Counted from the stretch's first letter, positions 16,545-25,809 are shown. The stretch is 64,000 nucleotides of DNA from Actinoallomurus purpureus (GCF_024055795.1 NZ_JAMXMY010000006.1:248001-312000), one strand, 5' to 3'. Notes: generated by a model not told the origin, from the sequence alone. Translations and numbers: made by a program.

Positions 16545-17843
16545 GTGAACGGCACCGTCGACACATCGTCCTCCGGGAGACACGGCCCGACACGGCTGTT
16601 GAAGGACCCGCTGACCTGGCGGTCGGCCGCGTACCTTCTACTCCACTTCCCCCTTGGCCTGGCCTACTTCATCGGCCTCGCCGTGCTGCTGTCGGTCTCG
16701 GTCGGGACGATCGTGATCTGGGTGGGCGTCCTCGGCTTCGCCCTCACCATGATCCTCTGGCGGGGGGCCGCGATCCTGGAACGACGGCTCATGCACCTGG
16801 CCTTCGGCGTCGAGCTCCGTGCCCCGTACCGCGCCCTCCCGCCCGGCAACAACCTGCTGCGCAAGTGGAGGGCGATGGCCGCCGACCCGGCCACCTGGAA
16901 GGATCTGCTCTACCTGATCCTGGTGTTCCCGCTCGGCACGGCGGAGTTCGTGCTGTCGCTCACGCTGTGGTCGACGGCGTTGTGGCTGGTCACGATGCCG
17001 GCCTGGATCATGACGAACCACGGCGGCTACCTCTACGTGACGATCGGCGGCCACGAGATCTGGCTGGACGACCCGATCACCACGCTGCCGGCGGTGCCGC
17101 TGGGGCTGGGAGTCTTCGTCCTCGCGATGTACGCCGTGCGCATCGTCGGCGCGGCGCACGGGGCGATCGGCCGCTACCTCCTGGGGCCGAGCGAGACGCA
17201 GGCGCTGCGAGTCCGTACGGCGCAGCTGCAGGCGAGCCGGGCGCGCGGCGTGGACGCCGCGGAGGCCGAGCGCCGGCGGATCGAGCGCGACCTGCACGAC
17301 GGCGCCCAGCAGCAGCTGCTGGCCGTCGCCATGGACCTCGGCCGTGCGCGGGCGAAGCTGGAGACCGACCCGGTGGCCGCCCAGGAGCTGCTCCAGCAGG
17401 CCCACGCGGGCGCCAAGGAGGCCATCGTCGAGCTGCGCAACCTCGCGCGCGGCATCTACCCGGCGATCCTCACCGACCGGGGGCTGGACGCGGCGATCTC
17501 CGCGGTCGCGGCCCGGGCGCACCTGCCCGTCGAGGTGGAGGTCGACCTGCCGACCAGGCCGCCCGCCGCCGTGGAGAGCATCGCGTACTTCATCGTCTCC
17601 GAGGCGCTCACCAACGCGGCGAAGTACGCCCGGGCGACGCAGGCCTCCGTGCAGATCACCCGGGACCAGAACTGGGTCGTCGTCGAGGTCGCCGACAACG
17701 GCGTCGGCGGGGCCGAGGCCACCCCCGGCGGCGGGCTGGCCGGTCTCGCGGACCGCGCGGCCGGCATCGACGGCATCCTGACGGTGAACAGCCCCGTCGG
17801 GGGGCCGACCGTGATCCGTGCGGATCTTCCCTGCGTCTGGTGA
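16545..17843 (+). CDS. NarL-family sensor histidine kinase with tandem putative-sensor segments
   Basis: A 432-residue membrane kinase. The GTG at 16545 has AGAAGGGA 5 bases upstream. The N-terminal half contains two similar membrane units, each opening with a TW(R/K)-x-(A/L)-x-YL motif (LTWRSAAYLLLHFPLG near residue 24 and ATWKDLLYLILVFPLG near residue 120), typical of the putative-sensor domain of actinobacterial kinases. A HisKA_3 dimerisation segment RRRIERDLHDGAQQQLLA carries the phospho-accepting His251, followed by a HATPase domain with NAAKYARA and DNGVGGA. It is paired with the response regulator at 17865. The signal is unknown. Confidence 0.9.
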   Translation: MNGTVDTSSSGRHGPTRLLKDPLTWRSAAYLLLHFPLGLAYFIGLAVLLSVSVGTIVIWVGVLGFALTMILWRGAAILERRLMHLAFGVELRAPYRALPPGNNLLRKWRAMAADPATWKDLLYLILVFPLGTAEFVLSLTLWSTALWLVTMPAWIMTNHGGYLYVTIGGHEIWLDDPITTLPAVPLGLGVFVLAMYAVRIVGAAHGAIGRYLLGPSETQALRVRTAQLQASRARGVDAAEAERRRIERDLHDGAQQQLLAVAMDLGRARAKLETDPVAAQELLQQAHAGAKEAIVELRNLARGIYPAILTDRGLDAAISAVAARAHLPVEVEVDLPTRPPAAVESIAYFIVSEALTNAAKYARATQASVQITRDQNWVVVEVADNGVGGAEATPGGGLAGLADRAAGIDGILTVNSPVGGPTVIRADLPCVW

Positions 17844-17851
17844 GTTTCCTC

Positions 17852-17857
17852 TACGCT
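17852..17857 (+). promoter_or_regulatory. -10 element TACGCT, possible leaderless promoter inside the kinase-regulator gap
   Basis: TACGCT fits TAnnnT and ends 7 bases before the GTG at 17865; there is no ribosome site. The regulator may have its own leaderless transcript besides read-through from the kinase gene. Confidence 0.35.
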
Positions 17858-17864
17858 GATCTCC

Positions 17865-18512
17865 GTGCGGGTGGTGATCGCGGAAGACGCCGTAATGCTG
17901 CGCGAGGGGCTCATCCGCCTACTCGCCGACGAGGACATCGAGACGGTCGCCACGTCGGGTGACGGTCCCGGGCTGATCACGATCGTCGAGGAGCACCGCC
18001 CGGACCTGGCCATCGTCGACGTCCGGATGCCGCCCTCCTTCACCGACGAGGGCCTGCGGGCCGCGCTGGAGGCCCGGCGCCGGGTTCCGGGCACGCCGAT
18101 CCTGGTCTTCTCCCAGTACGTCGAGGAGCGCTACGCCACCGACCTGATCGGGGCCGGCGCGGAAGGCGTCGGATACCTCCTGAAGGAGCGGGTCGCCGAC
18201 GTCGCGGAGTTCACCGCCGCCGTACGCCGGGTCGCCGACGGCGGCACGGTCATCGACCCGGAGGTGATCGCCCAGCTGCTGGGCCGGCGGCGCCGCGGCG
18301 ACCGGCTGGAGGCGCTCACGCCGCGCGAGCGGGAGGTGCTCGGCCTGATGGCGGAGGGCCTGTCGAACGCCGCCGTGGCCCGCAAGCTCTACGTCACCGA
18401 CGGCGCGGTGGAGAAGCACATCTCCAACATCTTCGCCAAGCTGGACCTGCAGCACGCCGACAGCACCCACCGCCGCGTGAAGGCCGTGCTCGCCTACCTA
18501 GGCCAGAGCTAA
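17865..18512 (+). CDS. LuxR/NarL-type response regulator
   Basis: A 215-residue cytosolic regulator, partner of the kinase 21 bases upstream. The receiver domain has Glu7/Asp8, phospho-acceptor Asp52 in VDVRMPPS and Lys in YLLKERV. The C-terminal LuxR helix-turn-helix is LTPREREVLGLMAEGLSN...VTDGAVEKHISNIFAKL. Its stop overlaps by 4 bases the stop end of a convergent paralogous regulator. Confidence 0.92.
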   Translation: MRVVIAEDAVMLREGLIRLLADEDIETVATSGDGPGLITIVEEHRPDLAIVDVRMPPSFTDEGLRAALEARRRVPGTPILVFSQYVEERYATDLIGAGAEGVGYLLKERVADVAEFTAAVRRVADGGTVIDPEVIAQLLGRRRRGDRLEALTPREREVLGLMAEGLSNAAVARKLYVTDGAVEKHISNIFAKLDLQHADSTHRRVKAVLAYLGQS

Positions 18513-19159
18513 GAGCCGTCGAGGAAGGCCAGCACGGCGAGGACGCGGCGGTTGTCGTCGTCCGACGGCGGCAGGTCGAGCTTCGCGAAGATGTTGGACG
18601 TGTGCTTGGCGATGGCGCGTTCGGTGACGACGAGCCGCTGGGCGATCGCGACGTTGGACCGCCCCTCGGCCATGAGTTCCAGCACCTCGCGCTCGCGGGG
18701 TGTCAGCCCGCCGAGCGGTTCGTTGCGGGAGTTGCGCGCCAGCAGCTGGGAGATCACCTGCGGATCCATCGCGGTCCCGCCGCCCGCCACGCGCCGTACG
18801 GCGTCGACGAACTGGTCCGCGTCGAAGACCCGGTCCTTCAGCAGGTAACCGATGGCGCCGCTGCCGTCGGCGAGGAGCTCCCGGGCGTACAGCTGCTCGA
18901 CGTGTTGGGACAGCACCAGCACGGGCAGGCCAGGGATCTCCCGCCGGGCGTGCAGCGCCGCCTGCAGGCCCTCGTCGGTGAAGGTCGGCGGCAGGCGCAC
19001 GTCGACGACGGCCACGTCGGGCTTGACCGACAGCAGCGCCCGGGTCAGCTCGGGACCGTTGTCGACGGCCGCGGCGATCTCGAAGCCGTACGCCTCCAGC
19101 AGCCGGATGAGCCCGTCACGCAGCAGGAACAGGTCCTCCGCGAGGACGACGCGCATCAC
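18509..19159 (-). CDS. LuxR/NarL-type response regulator, second system
   Basis: A 216-residue regulator closely similar in layout to the convergent one. The start is a GTG at 19159 after GAGGGA, with ATG immediately following as an alternative. The receiver has Glu8/Asp9, Asp53 in VDVRLPPT and Lys in YLLKDRV. The LuxR domain is LTPREREVLELMAEGRSN...ERAIAKHTSNIFAKL. It lies 7 bases after the kinase gene at 19167 and is co-transcribed with it. Confidence 0.92.
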   Translation of the reverse strand: MMRVVLAEDLFLLRDGLIRLLEAYGFEIAAAVDNGPELTRALLSVKPDVAVVDVRLPPTFTDEGLQAALHARREIPGLPVLVLSQHVEQLYARELLADGSGAIGYLLKDRVFDADQFVDAVRRVAGGGTAMDPQVISQLLARNSRNEPLGGLTPREREVLELMAEGRSNVAIAQRLVVTERAIAKHTSNIFAKLDLPPSDDDNRRVLAVLAFLDGS

Positions 19160-19166
19160 ATCTCCC

Positions 19167-20444
19167 TCAGGAAGGGCGGCTGCGAGGGGAGGACAGGACG
19201 CACGGCAACTCCATCGTCACGATCGTCGGGCCGCCCATGGGGCTGCTCAGGGCGAGGACACCGTCGAATGTACCGAGCCGCCGCTCGATTCCGCGCAGTC
19301 CCGTGCCGTGGCCCAGGTCCGCACCGCCCCGGCCGTCGTCGGTGACCATGATTCGCAGCCGGTCGCCTTCGTAGCGGAGGTCGAGCCAGACACGATCCGC
19401 ACCGGAGTGCTTGGCGGCGTTGGTCAGCACCTCCGACACCGCGAAATAGGCCGCGGACTCGACGGGGGCCTCGAGGCGGCCGGGGAGGTCCACGGCGACC
19501 TCGGTGTTCAGGGGGCTCGCCATGGCCAGCGCGCGTACGGCGTCGCCCAGGCCGCGTTCGGCGAGCACCGGCGGGTGGATGCCGCGCACGAGGTCCCGCA
19601 GCTCGGTGAGGGCCTTGGAGGACGACTCGCGCGCCTCCGCCAGCAGCTTCCGGGCCTTCTCCGGGTCGCGTGTCATCAGGTGCTCGATGGTGCCGAGGCT
19701 CATGCCCATGGCGACCAGCCGGGCCTGCGCGCCGTCGTGCAGGTCGCGCTCGATCCGCCGCAGCTCGGCGGCCTGGGTGTCCAGGGCGTCGGAGCGGGAC
19801 TCGGTCAGGTGGGCGACGCGCAGTGCCAGTTCCCGCTCCCGCGTCGGGGCGAGCAGTCCGCGTGCGAGGCTCGAGTTGGCCCGCATCAGTTTCGGAGCCA
19901 GCCAGAGGCCGAGCACCGAGTAGACGATGCCGAGGAGCCCCGCCTTGTCGGCCGCGTCCTGACTGACGATGTGGACGAAGGTGTACCAGTCGCCGCCGCC
20001 CGAGTTGTAGATCGGCTTCCACACACCGGCGGCGAGCACCCAGCCGTACGGGCCGTACATCGGGAGGGTGAACGCCAAGATCGCCAGGACGAAGCCCGCC
20101 GTCGGGTCCACGATCAGCCACAGCAGGTCCCGCCAGGTCGCCGGGTCGGTCACGATCCAGCGGTAGCGCTCCACGATGCCGATCAGGCCGCCGCGGAAAC
20201 GCGGGGTGGGCTTGTACGGTTCCTTGATCTCCACACCGAACCACTGGTGCGCCAGCCGCCGCCGCACGTTCGTGTAGCCCCGGATGGCGCTCGTGACGAG
20301 GGGCACGAGGAAGACGCCCAGGCCGATGATCGACAGCGCGAACGACACCACGAAGAAGATGAACAGCACGAGCGACCCGAGCATGGCGGAGAGTGCCAGC
20401 GCGAGGCCGCGAACGGCCGCGAGCAGTGCGGCACCTATCTTCAT
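19167..20444 (-). CDS. NarL-family sensor histidine kinase, second system
   Basis: A 425-residue membrane kinase starting at an ATG after GGGAGG. The N-terminal 200 residues hold at least four hydrophobic segments (LGSLVLFIFFVVSFALSIIG, LLWLIVDPTAGFVLAILAF and others) with a VTDPATWRDLLWL string that matches the putative-sensor units of the neighbouring kinase. LRRIERDLHDGAQARLVAMG carries the phospho-accepting His, and the ATPase domain has EVLTNAAKHSGA, DDGRGGA and GTGLRGIERR. Together with 18509 it forms a mirror-image paralogue of the 16545-18512 system. Confidence 0.92.
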   Translation of the reverse strand: MKIGAALLAAVRGLALALSAMLGSLVLFIFFVVSFALSIIGLGVFLVPLVTSAIRGYTNVRRRLAHQWFGVEIKEPYKPTPRFRGGLIGIVERYRWIVTDPATWRDLLWLIVDPTAGFVLAILAFTLPMYGPYGWVLAAGVWKPIYNSGGGDWYTFVHIVSQDAADKAGLLGIVYSVLGLWLAPKLMRANSSLARGLLAPTRERELALRVAHLTESRSDALDTQAAELRRIERDLHDGAQARLVAMGMSLGTIEHLMTRDPEKARKLLAEARESSSKALTELRDLVRGIHPPVLAERGLGDAVRALAMASPLNTEVAVDLPGRLEAPVESAAYFAVSEVLTNAAKHSGADRVWLDLRYEGDRLRIMVTDDGRGGADLGHGTGLRGIERRLGTFDGVLALSSPMGGPTIVTMELPCVLSSPRSRPS

Positions 20445-20528
20445 AGTTCCTCCCGATCAAGGCCAATCATTCACCACCGAGCGTGCCGGAGGCGGGCGCT
20501 CGGGTCACGGGGTGTGGGAGGCAGACGA

Positions 20529-20545
20529 TGGTGGTGCCACCACCA
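20529..20545. promoter_or_regulatory. Palindrome in the kinase/desaturase divergent promoter region
   Basis: TGGTGGTG and CACCACCA flank a single C, forming a 17-base perfect inverted repeat in the 223-base divergent gap (20445-20667). It is a candidate operator. No regulator is identified, though the adjacent LuxR-type regulator is one possibility. Confidence 0.35.
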
Positions 20546-20667
20546 CTCTTTACTTGGGGCATACCTCCGGGCCCCTAGGGTGCTCACCGGCTGGGAGCGT
20601 CGTCGGCAGGTCCGTAGCGTTTCGCGACAGTCAGTACGGATCCCGACGACCGCGAGGAGAATCCCGC

Positions 20668-21702
20668 ATGCCCGAGACCGTCACGCTGCCCAAAGGCGAC
20701 TTCGCGCCGCTGATCCGGGAGGTGCGCGCCGCCGGTCTGCTGGAGCGGCGCACCCGGCGCTACGCCGGCACCATGGGGCTCGACGTGGTGCTGTACGGCG
20801 CCGTGTTCGCCCTGGTCGCCTTCGTCGGCGATTCGTGGTGGCAGCTCGCGGTGGCCGTGCCCGCGGCGATCCTGACCACCCGGCTGTACTTCGTCGGTCA
20901 CGACGCCGGGCACGGGCAGATCGCCGGGACCCGCCGCGTGAACCGGCTCATGGGGCTGCTGATCGGCAACCTTTCGGTCGGCCTGAGCTACGGCTGGTGG
21001 ACCGACAAGCACAACCGGCACCACGCCAACCCGAACCACGTGGACAAGGACCCGGACGTCGGCGTCGGGGTCCTCGTCTGGACGGCCGAGCAGGCCGCGG
21101 ACCGCCAGGGCGCCCTCATCCGGTGGCTGACGCGGAACCAGGGCCGGATGTTCTTCCCGCTGCTCCTCCTGGAGGGGTTCAACCTCAAGGTCTCCAGCGT
21201 GCAGTCGGTCATCGCGGCGACGCGCGGCCGGTGCGGGGCCCGGCAGCGCCGCATCGCGCTCGTCGAGGCGGTCCTGCTGGCCGTGCACGTCGCCGGCTAC
21301 CTCGGCCTGGTCTTCAGCGTCATGTCCCCGGGCAAGGCGGTCGCCTTCATCTTCGTGCACCAGGCGCTGCTCGGCGTCCACCTCGGCTCCGCGTTCGCCC
21401 CGAACCACAAGGGCATGCCGATGCCCGGCCCGGACGATCGGTGGGACCACCTCCGCAAGCAGGTCCTCACCTCCCGGAACGTCCGCGGCGGCCTCCTCAC
21501 CGACTGGTTCCTGGGCGGGCTGAACTACCAGATCGAGCATCACCTCTTCCCCGGCATGCCGCGCCCGAACCTGCGCCGCGCGCAGCCCCTCGTACGGGCG
21601 CACTGCGAGCGGCTCGGCCTCCCGTACGCCGAGGAGGGCCTCATCGAGTCCTACGCCCACGCACTCGGCCACCTGCAGGCCGTCGGCGAGCCCCTGCGGT
21701 GA
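20668..21702 (+). CDS. Membrane fatty-acid (acyl-CoA) desaturase
   Basis: A 344-residue diiron membrane enzyme that inserts a double bond into acyl chains. The ATG at 20668 has GAGGAGA 7 bases upstream. The three histidine boxes of the membrane desaturase family are present: HDAGH near residue 78, HNRHH near residue 115 and QIEHH near residue 290. The last box begins with Gln, as in front-end (delta-6-like) desaturases, but there is no fused cytochrome b5. Divergence from a two-component system suggests, without proof, control by membrane state. Confidence 0.88.
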   Translation: MPETVTLPKGDFAPLIREVRAAGLLERRTRRYAGTMGLDVVLYGAVFALVAFVGDSWWQLAVAVPAAILTTRLYFVGHDAGHGQIAGTRRVNRLMGLLIGNLSVGLSYGWWTDKHNRHHANPNHVDKDPDVGVGVLVWTAEQAADRQGALIRWLTRNQGRMFFPLLLLEGFNLKVSSVQSVIAATRGRCGARQRRIALVEAVLLAVHVAGYLGLVFSVMSPGKAVAFIFVHQALLGVHLGSAFAPNHKGMPMPGPDDRWDHLRKQVLTSRNVRGGLLTDWFLGGLNYQIEHHLFPGMPRPNLRRAQPLVRAHCERLGLPYAEEGLIESYAHALGHLQAVGEPLR

Positions 21703-21837
21703 CCCGCCGGGCCGGGGAATGCCCGGTGGCCTCGGCATGTTGTCATCTCTGGCACACTGGTACGCGCTGTGGTACCGGTTCACATCCCCGAATTCCCTCT
21801 GGGATGACCCGGCGACCGCCAGAAGCGAGGAGAAGTC

Positions 21838-22062
21838 GTGAAGCCTGATATCCACCCCGAATACGTCGTCACCACGGTGACGTGCACGTGCGGGAGCACC
21901 TTCCAGACCCGCAGCACTGCGCAGAACGGCGCGATCCACGCCGACGTGTGCTCGAGCTGCCACCCGTTCTACACGGGCAAGCAGAAGATCCTCGACACCG
22001 GCGGTCGCGTGGCGCGCTTCGAGAAGCGTTTCGGCAAGAAGGCCGCGGGCGGCAAGAAGTAG
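21838..22062 (+). CDS. rpmE: 50S ribosomal protein L31, zinc-binding form
   Basis: A 74-residue ribosomal protein with a GTG start after GAGGAGAAG. The zinc-binding C+ pattern is intact: Cys-X-Cys at residues 16-18 (TCTCGSTF) and Cys-X-X-Cys in VCSSCHPF. The tail is Lys-rich. It lies in the conserved rpmE-prfA-prmC order, though separated from rho by an inserted block. Confidence 0.96.
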   Translation: MKPDIHPEYVVTTVTCTCGSTFQTRSTAQNGAIHADVCSSCHPFYTGKQKILDTGGRVARFEKRFGKKAAGGKK

Positions 22063-22074
22063 GTCGTACCGCCA

Positions 22075-22106
22075 CGCCGGCCGGAGGCACGCCCCTCCGG
22101 CCGGCG
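22075..22106 (+). terminator. Hairpin after rpmE
   Basis: CGCCGGCCGGAGG pairs with CCTCCGGCCGGCG across a 6-base loop, 13 bases after the rpmE stop. The sequence after it is TTCCGG, so it may attenuate rather than end transcription into prfA. Confidence 0.65.
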
Positions 22107-22146
22107 TTCCGGCTGTTCACGACCGAGCCAACCCGAGGACCCTGAC

Positions 22147-23202
22147 GTGAATCTCGACGATCTGGTCGGCGAATACGCCGACATCGAAAAGCGGCTCTCC
22201 GATCCGTCGGTGCACGCCGACCAGGCCGTGGCGCGCCGGCTGGGCAAGCGCTACGCCGAGCTGCGGCCGATCGTCGAGACCGCCCGCGACCTGCGGGCCG
22301 CCCAGGGCGACGCCGCCGCCGCGCGCGAACTGGCCGATGAGGACCCCGCCTTCGCGGAGGAGGCGGCCGACCTCGACAAGCGCATCAGCGAGCTCGAGGA
22401 GACGCTGCGGCGGCTGCTCGTGCCCCGCGACCCCAACGACGACAAGGACGCCATCCTCCAGATCAAGGCCGGGGAGGGCGGCGAGGAGTCCGCGCTGTTC
22501 GCCGGCGACCTGCTGCGGATGTACCTGCGGTACGCCGAGCGCGCCGGGTGGAAGACCGAGGTCATCGATGCCCAGCACTCCGACCTCGGCGGGTACAAGG
22601 ACGTCACGGTCGCCGTGAAGTCCCGCGGGTCCGAGGATGGCGTCTGGGCGCGCCTGAAATACGAGGGCGGCGTGCACCGCGTCCAGCGGGTCCCCGCCAC
22701 AGAGTCGCAGGGGCGCATCCACACGAGCGCGGCCGGCGTGTTCGTCATGCCCGAGGCCGAGGACATCGACGTCCAGATCGACCCGAACGACCTGCGCATC
22801 GACGTCTTCCGATCGAGCGGCCCCGGCGGCCAGAGCGTGAACACGACCGACTCCGCCGTCCGGATCACCCACGTGCCCACCGGCATCGTCGTCTCCTGCC
22901 AGAACGAGAAGAGCCAGCTCCAGAACAAGGAACAGGCGATGCGCATCCTGCGCGCCCGGATGCTGGCCGCCGCCCAGGAGGAGGCCGAGGCCGCCGCGTC
23001 GGCCGAGCGGAAGAGCCAGGTGCGCACGGTCGACCGTTCTGAGCGGGTTCGCACCTACAACTTTCCGGAGAATCGCATCTCCGACCACCGCGTGGGCTAC
23101 AAGGCATATAACCTCGACCAGGTACTTGACGGGGACCTGCACAATGTCACGCAGGCGCTCGTCGACGCCGACATGGAGCAAAGACTCGCCGAAGCCACAT
23201 GA
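22147..23202 (+). CDS. prfA: Peptide chain release factor 1
   Basis: A 351-residue factor that ends translation at UAA and UAG. The start is the GTG at 22147 after GAGGA. The catalytic GGQ is in [15 protein letters not shown] near residue 225. The tripeptide anticodon region (PATESQGR) shows the P-A-T form of RF1, not the SPF of RF2. The N-terminal coiled-coil is Ala/Glu-rich. It overlaps prmC by ATGA, so the factor and its modifying enzyme are coupled. Confidence 0.97.
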   Translation: MNLDDLVGEYADIEKRLSDPSVHADQAVARRLGKRYAELRPIVETARDLRAAQGDAAAARELADEDPAFAEEAADLDKRISELEETLRRLLVPRDPNDDKDAILQIKAGEGGEESALFAGDLLRMYLRYAERAGWKTEVIDAQHSDLGGYKDVTVAVKSRGSEDGVWARLKYEGGVHRVQRVPATESQGRIHTSAAGVFVMPEAEDIDVQIDPNDLRIDVFRSSGPGGQSVNTTDSAVRITHVPTGIVVSCQNEKSQLQNKEQAMRILRARMLAAAQEEAEAAASAERKSQVRTVDRSERVRTYNFPENRISDHRVGYKAYNLDQVLDGDLHNVTQALVDADMEQRLAEAT

Positions 23203-24062
23203 CCCACCTGCTCTCCGACGAGATCGCCCGCGCGACGGCCCGCCTGGCCGCCGCGGGAGTCCCGTCCCCGCGCGCCGACGCCGAGGAGCTCGCGGCATTC
23301 GTGCACGGCGTCAAGCGCGCCGAGCTGCACACCGTGCCCGATGCCTCCTTCGACGCCCGGTTCTGGGCGGGCATCGCGCGGCGTGAGGCGGGTGAGCCCC
23401 TCCAGCACATCACCGGGCGGGCGTTCTTCCGCTACCTCGAGCTGAAGGTCGGGCCGGGCGTCTTCGTCCCCCGTCCCGAGACCGAGGTGATGGCGGGCTG
23501 GGCCATCGACACGCTCCACAAGATGGACGTCGGCGATCCCCTCGTCGTCGACCTCGGCACCGGCTCGGGCGCGATCGCGCTGTCCATCGCCCAGGAGGTG
23601 CCGCGCGCACGGGTGCACGCGGTCGAGAAGGACCCCAAGGCGTACGTCCACGCCGCCCGCAACGTCGAGGAGCTCGACGAGCGCGGCCGCGTCCAGCTCC
23701 ACCTCGGCGACTTCGCCGACGCGCTCCGTGAGCTGGACGGCACCGTCGACCTGGTCGTGAGCAACCCGCCGTACATCCCGATGTCGGAGTGGGAGTACGT
23801 CCCCGGGGACGTCCGCGACTTCGACCCGGCGGCGGCCCTGTGGGGTGGGGGAGACGACGGCCTCGACGCCATGCGCGCCGTCGAGCACACCGCCCGGCGA
23901 CTGCTGCGCCCAGGCGGCTGGAGCGCGGTCGAGCACAGCGACCTCCAGGGCCACCCGGTCTACTGGATCTTCTCCGAGGAGAACGGCTGGCGCGACGTCC
24001 GCAACCACAAGGACCTCACCGGCCGCGACCGCTTCGTCACCGCCCGCCTCGGCACCGACTGA
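23199..24062 (+). CDS. prmC: Release factor glutamine N5-methyltransferase
   Basis: A 287-residue SAM-dependent enzyme that methylates the GGQ glutamine of RF1/RF2. The N-terminal helical substrate-binding part is followed by FVPRPETE, the SAM loop [13 protein letters not shown] near residue 117, and the catalytic NPPY motif (SNPPYIP) near residue 189. The start overlaps the prfA stop by 4 bases. Confidence 0.95.
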   Translation: MTHLLSDEIARATARLAAAGVPSPRADAEELAAFVHGVKRAELHTVPDASFDARFWAGIARREAGEPLQHITGRAFFRYLELKVGPGVFVPRPETEVMAGWAIDTLHKMDVGDPLVVDLGTGSGAIALSIAQEVPRARVHAVEKDPKAYVHAARNVEELDERGRVQLHLGDFADALRELDGTVDLVVSNPPYIPMSEWEYVPGDVRDFDPAAALWGGGDDGLDAMRAVEHTARRLLRPGGWSAVEHSDLQGHPVYWIFSEENGWRDVRNHKDLTGRDRFVTARLGTD

Positions 24063-24142
24063 GTTGCTGATCGGGGCCGTCTGACCCTGGCCGATCGGCC
24101 TGCTCCGGGGCGATCCTTGTCCGGGCGCGTGCGCCGCAGTGG

Positions 24143-24148
24143 AAGAAT
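24143..24148 (+). promoter_or_regulatory. -10-like AAGAAT, probable leaderless start
   Basis: AAGAAT has the important A and T of the -10 hexamer and ends 7 bases before the GTG at 24156; no ribosome site is present. An in-frame ATG at 24147 overlaps the element and is therefore unlikely to be the start. Confidence 0.35.
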
Positions 24149-24155
24149 GGCGATC

Positions 24156-24989
24156 GTGAGCCGACGATACGACTGCTCGGACCCGCTGGAGCGGACGAAA
24201 GGGATCGCGGACGCCGTCTCGGTGATCCGCCGTGGTGAGCTGGTGGTGCTGCCCACCGACACGGTGTACGGGATCGGCGCCGACGCGTTCACGCCGTCGG
24301 CGGTGACGGGCCTGCTCGACGCCAAGGGTCGAGGCCGCGACATGCCGGCCCCCGTGCTGGTCGGGTCGGTGCGCGCCGCGCAGGCGCTGGTCGACGACCT
24401 CGGCACGTACGGCCAGGACCTCATCGACGAGTTCTGGCCCGGCGCGCTGACGATCGTGTGCCGCGCCAACACGACCCTCGCGTGGGACCTCGGCGAGACC
24501 AAGGGCACCGTCGCGATCCGGATGCCGCTGCACCAGCTGGCCTTGGAGCTGCTGAAGGAGACCGGCCCGATGGCGGTCAGCAGCGCCAACCGGTCGGGCG
24601 CCGCCCCGGCGCGTACGGCCGAGGAGGCGGAGACCCAGCTCGGCGACTCGGTGGCGGTCTACCTGGACAACGGACCGAGCGGCGACGGCATGCCGTCGTC
24701 GATCGTCGACCTGACGGGCGCGGTGCCCCGCCTGCTGCGCGCGGGTGCCATCTCCGAGGAGCGCCTCCGCGAGGTCTGCGGCGTCCTCCTCAGCGACGAG
24801 GACGACCCGGCCCCCGAGCCGGCAGAGACCCCGACCGACGAGGGCGCGGACGCGGCTCCGGACGGTGCCGTGAAGGCCGCTGAGAGCACCCAGGACGGCC
24901 GTTCCCCGGCAGGGGACGAGGAAGCCAAGCCCGCTGGCCCGGCCACCCGTACGGCCGCCGAGAAGGACGCGCCGCCGGCCGATCGCTGA
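24156..24989 (+). CDS. L-threonylcarbamoyladenylate synthase (Sua5/YciO/YrdC family)
   Basis: A 277-residue protein for the first step of t6A tRNA modification, using threonine, bicarbonate and ATP. GTG 24156 gives the N-terminus SRRYDCSDP, which matches actinobacterial homologues. Residues 1-210 are the YrdC domain, with LPTDTVYGIGADA, KGRGRDMPAPVL, FWPGALTIV and MAVSSANRSG. The last 65 residues are a Glu/Ala/Pro-rich disordered tail not needed for the fold, and there is no Sua5-type C-terminal domain. Conserved synteny with prfA-prmC ends here; an accessory block follows. Confidence 0.92.
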   Translation: MSRRYDCSDPLERTKGIADAVSVIRRGELVVLPTDTVYGIGADAFTPSAVTGLLDAKGRGRDMPAPVLVGSVRAAQALVDDLGTYGQDLIDEFWPGALTIVCRANTTLAWDLGETKGTVAIRMPLHQLALELLKETGPMAVSSANRSGAAPARTAEEAETQLGDSVAVYLDNGPSGDGMPSSIVDLTGAVPRLLRAGAISEERLREVCGVLLSDEDDPAPEPAETPTDEGADAAPDGAVKAAESTQDGRSPAGDEEAKPAGPATRTAAEKDAPPADR

Positions 24990-25019
24990 CGATCCCCTTG
25001 TGGATCTCCGGGAGAGCGG

Positions 25020-25772
25020 TCAGTGGTGTTGCCGCGGTCGGCGCACTCCTTGATCTTGCCCCTGCGAGTCGTCCAACAGGCTTAGCACCGAGGCGAAGCC
25101 ACTCACAAGGGAGTCGAGGACGGCCTTGCCCTTGTCGGCGGTGCCGAGTGAAGGTCGACCGATCACGCCACTCTCGGTGTAGGCCTGCATGCCTGTCATC
25201 AGCAAATGACGGCGATCGTTTGCGATGCAGTCGGCGGACTCGTAGCCGTCCCGCACGAGATCCGGAGCGACGTGTAGCAGGATGGAAGTCTCGATCTCTC
25301 CCGCATGCATATCCTCACTCGTTGTGGTGGTGAGTCGACCGGCTACACGTGCGTCGTCCCAGTCGGCATGCTGAGGGAAAAGGGCCATCCGGCGTCCTTG
25401 TGAGTTGGCCTCCTGAACGACATTGCCGAGTACGTAGTTTCCGCCGTGGCCGTTCACGACGATGAGAGCGGAGAGACCCGATCTGATGACCGAGTCGTAG
25501 ACGTCAGTGACGATGGCGTGGAGAGTCCGCGCCGAGATGCTGGTCGTCCCTGGCCATGCACTGTGTTCGTGTGAACATGAGATGGTCACAGGTGGGAGTA
25601 GGAGGAGCCCATAGGCGTCCGCCAGCCTCCGCGAAATCGCGCCTGCTATGACGGTGTCGGTGATCAGTGGCAGATAGTCACCGTGCTGTTCGAAACTTCC
25701 GACCGGCAGGACCGCTATGTGTGCGTTTCGGGCTTGCTCTTCGGCAGTCGTTGCCGTTGACAGTAGGTCCAT
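25020..25772 (-). CDS. Creatininase-family amidohydrolase
   Basis: A 250-residue metal-dependent hydrolase. Family motifs are GSFEQHGDYLPLITDT at residues 27-42, with the metal-binding Glu, His and Asp, VVNGHGGNYVLGN near residue 108 and HAGEIETS near residue 155. Family members cleave creatinine, FAPy-type intermediates or the mycofactocin precursor peptide; the substrate cannot be told here, and no riboflavin or mycofactocin genes are nearby. It lies 37 bases downstream of an HTH-TPR regulator gene and is likely in its operon. Third positions are less GC-rich than in the neighbouring core genes. Confidence 0.85.
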   Translation of the reverse strand: MDLLSTATTAEEQARNAHIAVLPVGSFEQHGDYLPLITDTVIAGAISRRLADAYGLLLLPPVTISCSHEHSAWPGTTSISARTLHAIVTDVYDSVIRSGLSALIVVNGHGGNYVLGNVVQEANSQGRRMALFPQHADWDDARVAGRLTTTTSEDMHAGEIETSILLHVAPDLVRDGYESADCIANDRRHLLMTGMQAYTESGVIGRPSLGTADKGKAVLDSLVSGFASVLSLLDDSQGQDQGVRRPRQHH

Positions 25773-25809
25773 CAGGTGGCTTCCTCTGGCTGCGGTACGG
25801 GGGAGAGGA

